From Kurthia gibsonii (GTDB lineage: Bacteria; Bacillota; Bacilli; Bacillales_A; Planococcaceae), in assembly GCF_006539985.1 (NCBI RefSeq), contig NZ_BJOB01000016.1, forward strand, positions 1 through 53,821: a stretch of DNA of 53,821 nt. Reading direction: 5' to 3'. Every line of letters starts with the position of its first letter. Position 1 is the first letter of the stretch. The notes beneath the pieces are model-generated. The model was not told the DNA's origin and ran no database searches. It saw only the letters and a program-made list of their open reading frames with translations. A program made the translations under genes and the position numbers. Of the stretch, positions 1-7,045 are shown piece after piece.

Positions 1-154
1 CCATCTTTGTTAGCGACTCTTAACATTATAAATGTTTGTTATTTATAAGTCAACAACTTTTTTTAAAAAGTGAATTCCATAAACATTACTGTTTGAAAAG
101 CACTTGTATTACTATACCTCTATAACGAATAACTGTCAACAATTTATTTCAAAT

Positions 155-202
155 AAAAAAGCTATTTAATTGATTCTTTTCTAAGAACCAACCAAATAGC
201 TT
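155..202 (-). terminator. Intrinsic terminator of pbuG
   Basis: On the minus strand the arms AAGCTATTT and AAATAGCTT enclose a second GU-containing stem (GGTTGGTTCTT / AAGAATCAATT), and the structure is followed by a run of six T. It lies about 10 bases after the pbuG stop. The remaining 150 bases at the window edge are AT-rich and I see no gene in them. Confidence 0.85.
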
Positions 203-212
203 CGTTGTTTAA

Positions 213-1520
213 TTACCGTACCCAGATGAAGTAACTTAGGAAGACAAAGAATAAGATGTACATAATCCAGTGAACTTCTTTACGACGACCTGCTAATAAC
301 ATTGTTAACGGATAGAAGATGAAACCAACCGCAATACCTGAGGCAATACTATAACCTAAAGGCATCATTAGCATTGTTAAGAATGCTGGTACAGCAATTT
401 CGAATTGATCCCACTCAATATTTTTCAATGAACTTACCATTAGAATACCTACAATAACTAATGCTGGTGCTGTTACTGCCGATGTGATTACATCGAGTAC
501 TGGGAAAAAGAATAGTGATACTGCGAATAACACTGCTGTTACTACTGCTGCAAAACCAGAACGCGCTCCTGCTGCCACACCTGCTGTTGACTCTACATAA
601 GCAGTTGTTGTTGATGTACCTAATACTGAACCTACTGTCGTACCTAATGCATCGGCCATTAATGCACGACCAGCACGTGGTAACTTATTATTTTTCACAA
701 GACCTGCTTTATCTGCTACAGCCATTAATGTACCAGCTGTATCAAAGAAGTCTACAAATAAGAATGTTAAAACAACTACTAAGAATTGAATATTTAATAA
801 TGACGAGAAGTCATGTAAGATCGGGTCAAGTGCAACACCGAATGTTGGTGCGATACTTGGAATTGATGATACAACTGATTTTGGAACTTCGATTACGCCA
901 GAAATCATACCAATGATTGTTGAAGCGATGATTGTAATAAAGATAGCTCCTGGAACTTTTTTAACCATTAAGATGACTGCAATGACAATCCCTACAACTG
1001 CAAGAAGTGTGTCACCTTTTGTAAAATCACCTAATGTAACAATCGTGTCTTTGTCTGCAACGACGATTCCTGCACCTTTTAAACCAACGAATGTAATGAA
1101 TAAACCGATACCAGCTGATACTGCATATTTTAATTGAACTGGAATGGCATTAATAATTGTTTCACGAATGCCTGTTAATGAAAGAAGAATAAAAATAATA
1201 CCTGAAAAGAATACACCTGTTAAACCCGTTTGCCACGGAATACCATATGTTCCTACTACAGCGAAAGCAAAGAATGCATTTAATCCCATACCTGGTGCTA
1301 ATGCAATTGGATACTTCGCTAAAATACCCATAATAAGCGAACCAACAATCGCCGCTAATGCTGTTGCAACGAATGCAGCACCTTTATCAATTCCTGCTGC
1401 GGCTAAAATGCCTGGGTTGACCGCCAATATGTATGCCATTGCTAAGAACGTTGTAACTCCACCAATGATCTCTCGGCGATAATTCGTGCCAAGTTCTTCA
1501 AATTGGAAATACTTTTTCAT
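213..1520 (-). CDS. pbuG: Hypoxanthine/guanine permease, NCS2 family (PbuG-like)
   Basis: This 435-residue, strongly hydrophobic protein is an NCS2/AzgA-type purine permease that should import hypoxanthine and guanine across the cytoplasmic membrane with protons. The N-terminal stretch carries the family signature TTFLAMAYILAVNPGIL near residues 24-40, followed by about twelve membrane segments, which fits the usual length. The ATG is preceded by GGAGG at a good distance. Synteny agrees: in B. subtilis pbuG follows guaA, and here it lies in the same orientation but about 9 kb further on, after an accessory block. Upstream are a guanine riboswitch with its terminator, a good sigma-A promoter and an inverted pair of PurR-type boxes, so both excess guanine and PurR should lower expression. 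The assignment to guanine/hypoxanthine rather than adenine rests on the riboswitch class and on family similarity. Confidence 0.93.
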   Translation of the reverse strand: MKKYFQFEELGTNYRREIIGGVTTFLAMAYILAVNPGILAAAGIDKGAAFVATALAAIVGSLIMGILAKYPIALAPGMGLNAFFAFAVVGTYGIPWQTGLTGVFFSGIIFILLSLTGIRETIINAIPVQLKYAVSAGIGLFITFVGLKGAGIVVADKDTIVTLGDFTKGDTLLAVVGIVIAVILMVKKVPGAIFITIIASTIIGMISGVIEVPKSVVSSIPSIAPTFGVALDPILHDFSSLLNIQFLVVVLTFLFVDFFDTAGTLMAVADKAGLVKNNKLPRAGRALMADALGTTVGSVLGTSTTTAYVESTAGVAAGARSGFAAVVTAVLFAVSLFFFPVLDVITSAVTAPALVIVGILMVSSLKNIEWDQFEIAVPAFLTMLMMPLGYSIASGIAVGFIFYPLTMLLAGRRKEVHWIMYILFFVFLSYFIWVR

Positions 1521-1546
1521 GATTAAATCCTCCGAATGTCGTCAAA

Positions 1547-1580
1547 AATAAAAAGCGCACAACTTTTAACAGTCGTACAC
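1547..1580 (-). terminator. Riboswitch expression platform (terminator)
   Basis: On the minus strand GTGTACGAC pairs with GTTGTGCGC (with GU pairs) around an 8-base loop, followed by TTTTTATTTTT. It sits between the guanine aptamer and the pbuG start, as expected for a terminator formed when ligand is bound. Confidence 0.75.
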
Positions 1581-1623
1581 TTACGATTCTATGTATCCAT
1601 AGTATGAATAGAATGATCTATTC

Positions 1624-1695
1624 AATCGTAGTCAAGTCATTTACGGTAACTTGGTAGAAACTTCTGAGCCTTATTCTCAGCTTTATACGACGACG
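1624..1695 (-). promoter_or_regulatory. Guanine-sensing purine riboswitch upstream of pbuG
   Basis: The minus strand carries the conserved purine-aptamer core: GTATAA, then GTTTCTACC, CCGTAAA and GACTAC in order, with P2 (GCTGAGA/TCTCAG type) and P3 (AAGTTAC/GACTT) stems. The specificity base in the GACTA segment is C, as in the guanine-binding xpt aptamer, rather than the T of adenine aptamers. A terminator follows, so the expected effect is shut-off of pbuG when guanine is abundant. Confidence 0.93.
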
Positions 1696-1714
1696 TTATT
1701 TAATTTACATTCAT

Positions 1715-1743
1715 AATATAGCACTGTATTTTTCAATTTGCAA
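1715..1743 (-). promoter_or_regulatory. Sigma-A promoter of pbuG
   Basis: On the minus strand TTGCAA and TATATT are separated by 17 bases. The start point would lie just before the guanine aptamer. Confidence 0.65.
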
Positions 1744-1748
1744 TACTT

Positions 1749-1790
1749 TTCACGAACATTTTTAATAACTAATTAATAATAGTTCGTGAA
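1749..1790. promoter_or_regulatory. Inverted pair of PurR-like boxes
   Basis: TTCACGAAC and GTTCGTGAA form perfect 9-base inverted arms separated by 24 bases, directly upstream of the pbuG -35. B. subtilis PurR binds paired boxes with a central CGAA in inverted orientation and about 17 bases apart; once the three flanking box bases on each side are counted, the spacing here is about 18. The first C of the consensus CCGAAC is A in both arms. PurR control is therefore a well-founded inference, not an observation. Confidence 0.6.
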
Positions 1791-1851
1791 TAAAGTATTT
1801 TCTGTCACTGTAAATCTCTTTATCTATAAAACGAATATCAAATTTTGTTAT

Positions 1852-2478
1852 CTACTCAACTCGAATACCTAATAAAGAGGCTAATACTAATGCCTGTTCC
1901 ATATTGACACGACAACCTTTCAAACGTTCTAAATCAACAGTTAAATGTGTGAATTGTGAAGATCGTAAATCAAGTGTAGTTAAATCAGTCTGCTGCATCT
2001 GTAAACCTGACAAGCGACATTGTTCAAATTGTAAAAATTGATGTGTCACTGCATAGAAATCAGATTGTTCCAAATCACATTGATTAAATAACACATGCTT
2101 TAACCTTGTTTCATTAAATAAAGAAAAATTCATTTTGCACGATTCAAACGTTATGTCCCCCAAACTTGACCCTTGAAAAATCGTTCCAACTAATTTGCAA
2201 CGTTCAAATACAACTCGGTGAATGGACGACTTTGAAAAATCTACATTGGATAAGTCACAATTTTCAAATCGAACATCTAAAGCATTTAATCTTTTAATGG
2301 AACTATTATTCAAACGACAATCTCGTATGATGACTTGTACAAAGCGAAGATCGCAAGCTTCATCTTCTTCGAAGTTAATACTCTCTATTAAACTCTGCTC
2401 TGCTTCCCACTCTTCTTGCGCTAAGATACGATTCCATGTTGTCTCTGTTAAATGTTGTGGTAGTTTTGGTTCATTCAT
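1852..2478 (-). CDS. Pentapeptide-repeat protein
   Basis: The 208-residue protein carries a run of pentapeptide repeats from about residue 40 to 180, with the pattern of a hydrophobic or aromatic residue every fifth position (for example VRFENCDLSNVDFSKSS and FNQCDLEQSDF). Such repeats fold as a right-handed quadrilateral beta helix. There is no signal peptide or membrane segment, so a cytoplasmic location is likely. Some family members mimic DNA and protect gyrase, but many have no known role, and nothing in the neighbourhood (pbuG on one side, a wall protein on the other) gives a function. The repeats are cysteine-rich at the i+1 position, an ordinary variant. The start is supported by GGAGAGG just upstream. 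A terminator separates it from the LysM gene upstream. Confidence 0.8.
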   Translation of the reverse strand: MNEPKLPQHLTETTWNRILAQEEWEAEQSLIESINFEEDEACDLRFVQVIIRDCRLNNSSIKRLNALDVRFENCDLSNVDFSKSSIHRVVFERCKLVGTIFQGSSLGDITFESCKMNFSLFNETRLKHVLFNQCDLEQSDFYAVTHQFLQFEQCRLSGLQMQQTDLTTLDLRSSQFTHLTVDLERLKGCRVNMEQALVLASLLGIRVE

Positions 2479-2512
2479 CTTACCATCCTCTCCTTTCTTA
2501 TCACTTTACACT

Positions 2513-2545
2513 AAAAAAGAGGAACCGCAATTGCAGTCCCTCTTT
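2513..2545 (-). terminator. Terminator after the LysM gene
   Basis: On the minus strand AAAGAGG and CCTCTTT form the outer stem and GCAATTGC an inner palindrome, followed by TTTTTT. It lies between the LysM gene and the pentapeptide gene. Confidence 0.85.
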
Positions 2546-2566
2546 AATTCACTGTTTAAAAAAATC

Positions 2567-3229
2567 TTAGTACCAGCCGTTTGCTAACCAGAATTGTTTT
2601 GCTTTTTCCCATGAACCGTAACGTTGTTTTACATAGTTATCTGCTACACGTTCTTGGTTTGCTGGTGAGTAGTCACCGTTTAAATATGATTTATCTAGTT
2701 GGTATTTACCAATATATTTACCTGTTGCGCTTCGTGCATCATATGAGTTGCTTGACTCTTTTTGTGCAATCCAAGCTTTCGCTGAAGATGATGAACCTTG
2801 ATAAGATGATGCATTACTTGCTTTTTGTGTTGATTGGTATGATTTTGTTTGTGTTTGCGCTTGTTGTTTTTGTTGTACTGGCGCTTTGTAAGTTGTTTGT
2901 TGCTTTTGTTGAGATGGTGCTTTATATGTTGATGATTGTTGTACTTGTTGTTTTTGAACAGGTTGAGCTGTTTTTCTTACTGTTGTTGTACCATCAGGGA
3001 TTACTAATGTTGTTCCTACATGGATTAAATTTGGATTTGAAATTCCATTTGCTGAAGCGATACTTGATACGAATGAATAGTCTTTACCAAATTTTTGAGA
3101 GATACCTGATAATGTATCACCTGATTGTACTTTATATGAAGTGTGCGCACTAGCATCTGCTCCTGCTACAAAACCTGCAACACCAACTGCTACTGTTGTA
3201 CCTAACACTAACGTTTTTAATGATTTCAT
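2567..3229 (-). CDS. Secreted LysM protein with Apf-like C-terminal domain
   Basis: A 220-residue secreted cell-wall protein. A signal peptide covers about residues 1-26 (MKSLKT, hydrophobic core, then ADASA), followed by one LysM domain (about 30-75, with YKVQSGDTLSGIS), a low-complexity Gln/Lys/Thr linker (about 80-145), and a C-terminal domain with YIGKYQL, NQERVADNYV and a final FWLANGWY. That C-terminal domain matches the aggregation-promoting-factor (Apf) proteins of lactobacilli, which are related to the transglycosylase-like IsaA/SceD group. It should bind peptidoglycan outside the membrane; hydrolytic activity is possible but unproven. I chose the ATG at 3229 because the AGGTGG ribosome site lies 11 bases before it; a GTG at 3244 is part of that site and the ATG at 3238 is too close to it. 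Confidence 0.85.
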   Translation of the reverse strand: MKSLKTLVLGTTVAVGVAGFVAGADASAHTSYKVQSGDTLSGISQKFGKDYSFVSSIASANGISNPNLIHVGTTLVIPDGTTTVRKTAQPVQKQQVQQSSTYKAPSQQKQQTTYKAPVQQKQQAQTQTKSYQSTQKASNASSYQGSSSSAKAWIAQKESSNSYDARSATGKYIGKYQLDKSYLNGDYSPANQERVADNYVKQRYGSWEKAKQFWLANGWY

Positions 3230-3324
3230 AATATTCATTTCCACCTTTTGTTTAATTTTTATATTTGTCTCTCTATTATGTTCTTGCTGATTTTTAATAT
3301 TTTTTTGCTCCTTCTCTGAAGCTG

Positions 3325-3354
3325 ATAATAGATTAACATGATTTTTTATTACAA
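3325..3354 (-). promoter_or_regulatory. Candidate promoter of the LysM gene
   Basis: On the minus strand TTGTAA and TATTAT are separated by 18 bases, giving a leader of about 90 bases. Confidence 0.45.
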
Positions 3355-3602
3355 AAGTTACAGAAATATCACAGCTAAATGACCAACATGTATTAAAAGT
3401 TATATAAAGAACCGAATTAATTATTAAAATAATATATCGTTATTATGATATAAGACCTAAAAACATTAGAATGTTGATATGACTTTGTTTTTACAATAAA
3501 TTATAGGCTATTTTATTTTTCAATTTATTTAAGCAACATAATAAGAAAAAAGATAAAAATAGATGCAGATTTTTTTGTTATAGTGGATTTAATGAATAAA
3601 AA
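3355..3602. other. AT-rich divergent intergenic region
   Basis: This stretch separates the leftward LysM gene from the rightward decarboxylase-family gene. I see no open frame with a ribosome site and no recognisable riboswitch. A TATAGT about 30 bases before the decarboxylase ribosome site (AAAGGAG at 3601) could be its -10, but no good -35 precedes it. Confidence 0.4.
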
Positions 3603-3618
3603 GGAGATTTTTTAGCTT

Positions 3619-5016
3619 ATGAATCAACAACAGACACCACTTTACACCGCACTTATTCAACACAATGCGAAGCAGCCGATTAGTTTTCATGTGCCTGGAC
3701 ATAAAAATGGTATGCTGATCCCTTCTTTTGCACAATCAACCTATGAAAAGCTGTTAAAAATTGATGCAACCGAAATTACAGGACTTGATGATTTACATGA
3801 TGCAGAGGGATGTATTGAAGAAGCACAGTCATTACTGAGTGAATTGTACAAAACAGAAGCAAGCTATTTTTTAGTAAATGGTTCAACGGTGGGAAACTTA
3901 GCGATGATTTTAGCGACATGTCAGCAAGGCGATACCGTTCTTGTTCAGCGTAATTGCCATCAATCGATTTTGAATGGATTAGAACTTGCAGGAGCAGAAC
4001 CTATCTTTTTAACTCCAGCTTTTTATGAAGATGGACAACTCCCTACCTTATTAACAAAGAAAGTTGTTGAACGCGCGACTCAACTTTATCCAGAAGCGAA
4101 AGCCATCATTCTGACGTATCCAAATTATTATGGATTTTCGGATGCGATTGAAGATGTAATTCACGCTGCAAAAGAAGCAGGGCTTTTCATTTTAGTCGAC
4201 GAGGCGCATGGGGCTCATTTTCAATTAGAAGGTTTTCCAAAAAGTTCACTGTCATTTGGCGCAGATATCGTTGTTCATTCAGCGCACAAAACGTTACCTG
4301 CGATGACGATGGGTTCATACCTTCACATCGGAACAGAACGTATTAACAAACGATCAGTTGAACACTACCTTCGTATACTCCAATCAAGTAGCCCCTCTTA
4401 TCCAATTATAGCTTCACTTGATTTAGCTCGTTACTATTTAGCCAATTTACAAGATGTACAGGCAATTCTAGAAAATATCCAAGGATTCCGTCAGTCTCTA
4501 CAAAAGATTGAAGGCATTCGTGTTTTAGAAGCGCCTTCACTCGATCCATTAAAAGTAACGATTCAATCAACAACAGGATTAAGCGGTTATGCACTACAAT
4601 CTCTTTTTGAACAACAAGGTATTTTCTCTGAACTAGCTGACCCTTTCAATGTATTACTCGTACTTCCACTGGCAGTAACGGATTATACTGATACGTTGCA
4701 ACGAATTAAAAGCTGTTCATTTGAAAAAGGTGAGCCACTTCAAAAAGAAAAAAACATATATATAGAAGAAACTCAAAAATTAGCACGATCTTTTCATGAA
4801 TTAAAGGGTGAAACAGACTATGTAACATTTGAACATGCTGCCGGAAAAATAAGTGCTGAACTTGTTACTCCATATCCCCCTGGTATTCCACTCATTATGA
4901 AAGGTGAATGCATTACACAACAGCACATTGAAACCATTCAGCGTTACCAAAAGCTAGGAAGTCGCTTTCATGGTGGTAGTAAATTAGCATCTCAACAACT
5001 ACTTGTATATCAATAA
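3619..5016 (+). CDS. Orn/Lys/Arg decarboxylase family protein (YaaO-like)
   Basis: This 465-residue enzyme belongs to the fold-type I PLP Orn/Lys/Arg decarboxylases. Visible family marks are FHVPGHKNG near residues 23-31, DATEITGLDDLH (49-60), the cofactor-contacting DEAHGAH (194-200) and SAHKTL, in which Lys224 is the expected Schiff-base lysine. Length and motifs match the short Bacillus type (YaaO, SpeA), which lacks the N-terminal wing domain of the inducible E. coli enzymes. It should be cytoplasmic and release CO2 from a basic amino acid, but arginine, lysine and ornithine cannot be told apart from the sequence alone. AAGGAG lies 11 bases before the ATG. It stands alone, convergent with the peptide cassette and sharing a terminator with it. 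In B. subtilis yaaO lies near tmk, so its location here is different. Confidence 0.85.
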   Translation: MNQQQTPLYTALIQHNAKQPISFHVPGHKNGMLIPSFAQSTYEKLLKIDATEITGLDDLHDAEGCIEEAQSLLSELYKTEASYFLVNGSTVGNLAMILATCQQGDTVLVQRNCHQSILNGLELAGAEPIFLTPAFYEDGQLPTLLTKKVVERATQLYPEAKAIILTYPNYYGFSDAIEDVIHAAKEAGLFILVDEAHGAHFQLEGFPKSSLSFGADIVVHSAHKTLPAMTMGSYLHIGTERINKRSVEHYLRILQSSSPSYPIIASLDLARYYLANLQDVQAILENIQGFRQSLQKIEGIRVLEAPSLDPLKVTIQSTTGLSGYALQSLFEQQGIFSELADPFNVLLVLPLAVTDYTDTLQRIKSCSFEKGEPLQKEKNIYIEETQKLARSFHELKGETDYVTFEHAAGKISAELVTPYPPGIPLIMKGECITQQHIETIQRYQKLGSRFHGGSKLASQQLLVYQ

Positions 5017-5017
5017 A

Positions 5018-5051
5018 AAAGAGGAGCCGCATGTGATTGCGTCTCCTCTTT
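5018..5051. terminator. Bidirectional terminator
   Basis: AAAGAGGAG and CTCCTCTTT form the stem, with an inner CGC/GCG pair. On the minus strand it is followed by six T, so it ends the peptide cassette well; on the plus strand the T tract is weaker but it follows the decarboxylase stop directly. Confidence 0.85.
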
Positions 5052-5058
5052 CTCATCA

Positions 5059-5145
5059 TTAGTTTAAGTTACCAGGTACAGTTTTCATGATACGACCTGA
5101 TTTTACGTTTTTTACAGGTTTTGTTGCTGGACGTAATACGCGCAT
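5059..5145 (-). CDS. Small basic peptide, candidate RiPP precursor
   Basis: A 28-codon frame begins 33 bases after the stop of the radical SAM/SPASM gene and ends just before the terminator. Its ribosome site is AGGAGGTGA, a perfect complement of the 16S 3' end, at ideal spacing from the ATG; this is the main evidence that it is real. The peptide starts MRVLRPATKPVKNVKS and ends with GRIMKTVPGNLN. It has seven basic residues (Arg2, 5, 18 and Lys9, 12, 15, 21), three prolines, no acidic residue, and no Cys, Trp or Tyr. Placement next to a peptide-maturase-type radical SAM enzyme makes it a likely substrate. Because it has no cysteine, it could not carry a sactipeptide or ranthipeptide thioether; a C-C or C-N crosslink or an epimerisation would be the possibilities. 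I do not recognise the family. Confidence 0.6.
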   Translation of the reverse strand: MRVLRPATKPVKNVKSGRIMKTVPGNLN

Positions 5146-5178
5146 TCGTCTCACCTCCTCTCAAATCGATTCGAACAA

Positions 5179-6516
5179 TTATTGCTCTACTGTTTGTAAG
5201 CTGTTCTTCCAAACAAGATTCAATACTTTTTTAATGTTCTTTTTCTCTGAAGGACATGGACGTTCGCCTGATACGACACGGTACCATGGGCAGTGATTCC
5301 CTTGACATGCTGGACGGAAGAAGCAAGATTGGCATACTGTATCTGTTTCTTCACCTGATAATAACCAAGAAGCAATTTTATCGTAGTCTAAATCCATTGT
5401 ACCGTCTGCTTGAATTTTACCTACTTTATTTACTTCTTCGTCTAAAACCGTTGTACATTTATACAATTGACCATCTGAACCGATAACCATCGCATTCGGT
5501 TTTGCTGCGTAACATACTGCTGCTGTCGGATTCAATGCACCTTCAACCATGTTACTCATCGCAAGACCTTTATCCATCGCTGTTTCTGTGAACTCCCAGA
5601 TTTTCTTGTTTGCTGTAATATGCGTACAAGTTGGAATTTCTTCATCGTTCGGACCGCCCCAACGACCAACAGGACGGAAGAATACGCCAAAGCGTGAATC
5701 ATTCGCAAAGTGCTCTTTTAAAAAATCAATTAAGTGTTCTGTTTCACGTAAGTTATCTTCATCAAAGTTAATACGGATTGTCATATTGAAGTCGCCTTCT
5801 ACATCACGTAATGATTGTAAGTTTTCAACGATTTTTTCAAACGTTCCTTGTCCGCCAATCATATGACGACGCGCATCATGTACTGCTTGAACGCCATCAA
5901 TTGTCACCATGTATTGTGATACATTCCATGATAGTAACTTTTCAAATGTTTCACGATTTAAAAAGTAACCATTCGTTACAACGTCTGCTGAGTAATCAAT
6001 ATTATGTTGCTCTGCTTGTGCCATGAATTCTTTCGATAATTCTTCGATAATTCCTAACTCTAATAGTGGCTCTCCACCGAACCAGCTAATGTGCAAATTA
6101 TCTAGTGTACCCGCGCGCTCTTTTACTAAAGCTTTAACACCTGATTTTGTTTCGTCTGTCATCTTACCTTTTGCAAATGACTCATAGCAATAACGGCAAC
6201 GGAAGTTACATTGCTCTGTTGTCATTAAGATTAAGTGCAGCATATCTGTACGGTGCATCGTTTGGTGTAATAAATCAGCACGTTTTAACTCATCTACTGT
6301 ATCTTTTACGATAAAACCATTGTCGAATAAAGCTTGCTTTACTTCTGTATCAAGAGCTGGTGATCCTTGACGCTTTAGTGCTGTTAATACTTCTTCCCGC
6401 TCTTTTTCGTCAAAATTAACGATGGCGCCTGTGTAACTATTGTAGACAATTACGCCACCGTCTTCTGTTTTCGTTAATGCATTAAATTTCGATGGAATGT
6501 ATTTTACTTGTTCCAT
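5179..6516 (-). CDS. Radical SAM/SPASM peptide maturase
   Basis: A 445-residue enzyme with three parts. Residues 1 to about 90 form a leader-binding-like N-terminal region containing the YIPSKFN and YNSYTGAI motifs seen in many RiPP maturases. The radical SAM barrel starts with C103-x3-C107-x2-C110, the ligands of the SAM-binding 4Fe-4S cluster, and continues with the SAM-contacting GGEPLL. The C-terminal SPASM domain has Cys335, 354, 395, 398, 404, 409 and 421, enough for two auxiliary 4Fe-4S clusters. Family members modify ribosomal peptides (thioether, C-C or C-N links, epimerisation) or act as sulfatase maturases; no sulfatase is present in the window, so a peptide substrate is more likely. 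GAGGGGG precedes the ATG. A 28-codon basic peptide gene follows 33 bases later and a 45-codon gene lies upstream beyond a structured leader. No protease or dedicated exporter is evident unless the neighbouring transporter serves. Confidence 0.88.
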   Translation of the reverse strand: MEQVKYIPSKFNALTKTEDGGVIVYNSYTGAIVNFDEKEREEVLTALKRQGSPALDTEVKQALFDNGFIVKDTVDELKRADLLHQTMHRTDMLHLILMTTEQCNFRCRYCYESFAKGKMTDETKSGVKALVKERAGTLDNLHISWFGGEPLLELGIIEELSKEFMAQAEQHNIDYSADVVTNGYFLNRETFEKLLSWNVSQYMVTIDGVQAVHDARRHMIGGQGTFEKIVENLQSLRDVEGDFNMTIRINFDEDNLRETEHLIDFLKEHFANDSRFGVFFRPVGRWGGPNDEEIPTCTHITANKKIWEFTETAMDKGLAMSNMVEGALNPTAAVCYAAKPNAMVIGSDGQLYKCTTVLDEEVNKVGKIQADGTMDLDYDKIASWLLSGEETDTVCQSCFFRPACQGNHCPWYRVVSGERPCPSEKKNIKKVLNLVWKNSLQTVEQ

Positions 6517-6587
6517 GTCTGTTCCCCCTCAAAAATCAATCTTTGTACATCCGATAGATGTCATCTTCTCAAACCTTTTTGAAACAG

Positions 6588-6660
6588 AAAAAAAGGATTG
6601 TCCCTTCTATAAACGCTCAGTATTCGCCTTACTGCGTGTTTATACGAAAGACAGTCCTTT
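6588..6660 (-). terminator. Long hairpin terminator in the leader of the radical SAM gene
   Basis: On the minus strand a 69-base hairpin pairs AAAGGA with TCCTTT, GTC with GAC, TATAAAC with GTTTATA and CAGTA with TACTG around a 7-base loop, with small internal loops, and is followed by seven T. It lies between the 45-codon gene and the radical SAM gene, so it either ends a short, abundant transcript or acts as an attenuator. Confidence 0.75.
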
Positions 6661-6706
6661 AAGTAGAAATAATCGTCATGCTTTTGAATACGGACTTCTG
6701 CCCACA

Positions 6707-6771
6707 AGCAAACAGACCTGTCCTACCTATTTTGCTCACGACAAAATAGAAGGTAGCAACAGTTGTTTGCT
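6707..6771 (-). promoter_or_regulatory. Structured leader RNA element, unidentified
   Basis: Starting about 20 bases after the 45-codon gene, an outer 8-base stem (AGCAAACA / TGTTTGCT) encloses an inner hairpin with CTACC/GGTAG and TATTTTG/CAAAATA arms and a 7-base loop. No T-run follows, so it is not a terminator itself. Together with the long terminator immediately downstream it has the layout of an aptamer plus expression platform. I do not recognise the class. Confidence 0.5.
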
Positions 6772-6789
6772 CGATTCTCCCTCATGCGA

Positions 6790-6927
6790 TTATTTCGATT
6801 CTGTTGTTGGTGGCTTAGAAGTAACATCTTCTTGTACACGTAATGCGCATTCGACTTCGCCAGAAATACGTGTCATAACAAATGCAATGGTTGTACCGAT
6901 TGTTTTCGTGTTTGCATTATTTCGCAT
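6790..6927 (-). CDS. Small protein of 45 residues in the peptide cassette
   Basis: The first gene after the strong promoter at 7007-7036 is a 45-codon frame with GAGGGAAG seven bases before its ATG. The product begins MRNNANTKTIGTTIAFVM, continues TRISGEVECALRVQED and ends VTSKPPTTESK, with one cysteine at residue 29. A mildly hydrophobic central segment (about 10-18) precedes a charged half. There is no clear signal peptide. Its position before a terminator and a radical SAM gene is typical of a RiPP precursor expressed in excess over its enzyme, which makes it a second substrate candidate beside the 28-residue peptide. It could instead be a leader peptide or a small regulator. I do not recognise the family. 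Confidence 0.5.
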   Translation of the reverse strand: MRNNANTKTIGTTIAFVMTRISGEVECALRVQEDVTSKPPTTESK

Positions 6928-6971
6928 ACAGCTTCCCTCACAACTTTTTTATCAATCATTCGTCCGTTTAG

Positions 6972-6995
6972 CTAGCCCATACATGTATGCGCTAG
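6972..6995. promoter_or_regulatory. 24-base palindrome at the start of the cassette transcript
   Basis: CTAGC and GCTAG flank the perfect 12-base palindrome CATACATGTATG, giving a 24-base palindrome with one mismatched pair. It lies about 5-28 bases after the predicted start point of the 45-codon gene, a typical place for a repressor operator; it could also fold as an RNA hairpin. Confidence 0.55.
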
Positions 6996-7006
6996 TGATT
7001 GAGTTT

Positions 7007-7036
7007 ATTTTACAAGGGATTTCCGCTTTATGTCAA
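7007..7036 (-). promoter_or_regulatory. Sigma-A promoter of the peptide cassette
   Basis: On the minus strand a perfect TTGACA and a TAAAAT are separated by 18 bases. It begins 10 bases after the transporter stop, so the cassette has its own start. Confidence 0.7.
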
Positions 7037-7045
7037 TGTTCTATT

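Noticed and set aside
515-1482. Plus-strand open frames opposite pbuG
   Set aside because: They lie antisense to a clear NCS2 permease, lack ribosome sites and have low-complexity Leu/Thr-rich products, so they are shadows.
3340-3380. WalR-like TGTAAC/TGTAAT repeats near the LysM promoter
   Set aside because: The two half-sites are spaced three bases apart, whereas WalR sites need five; the same near-miss appears before the amidase.
3245-3618. Possible c-di-AMP (ydaO) riboswitch before a wall-lytic gene
   Set aside because: None of the conserved aptamer segments is present.
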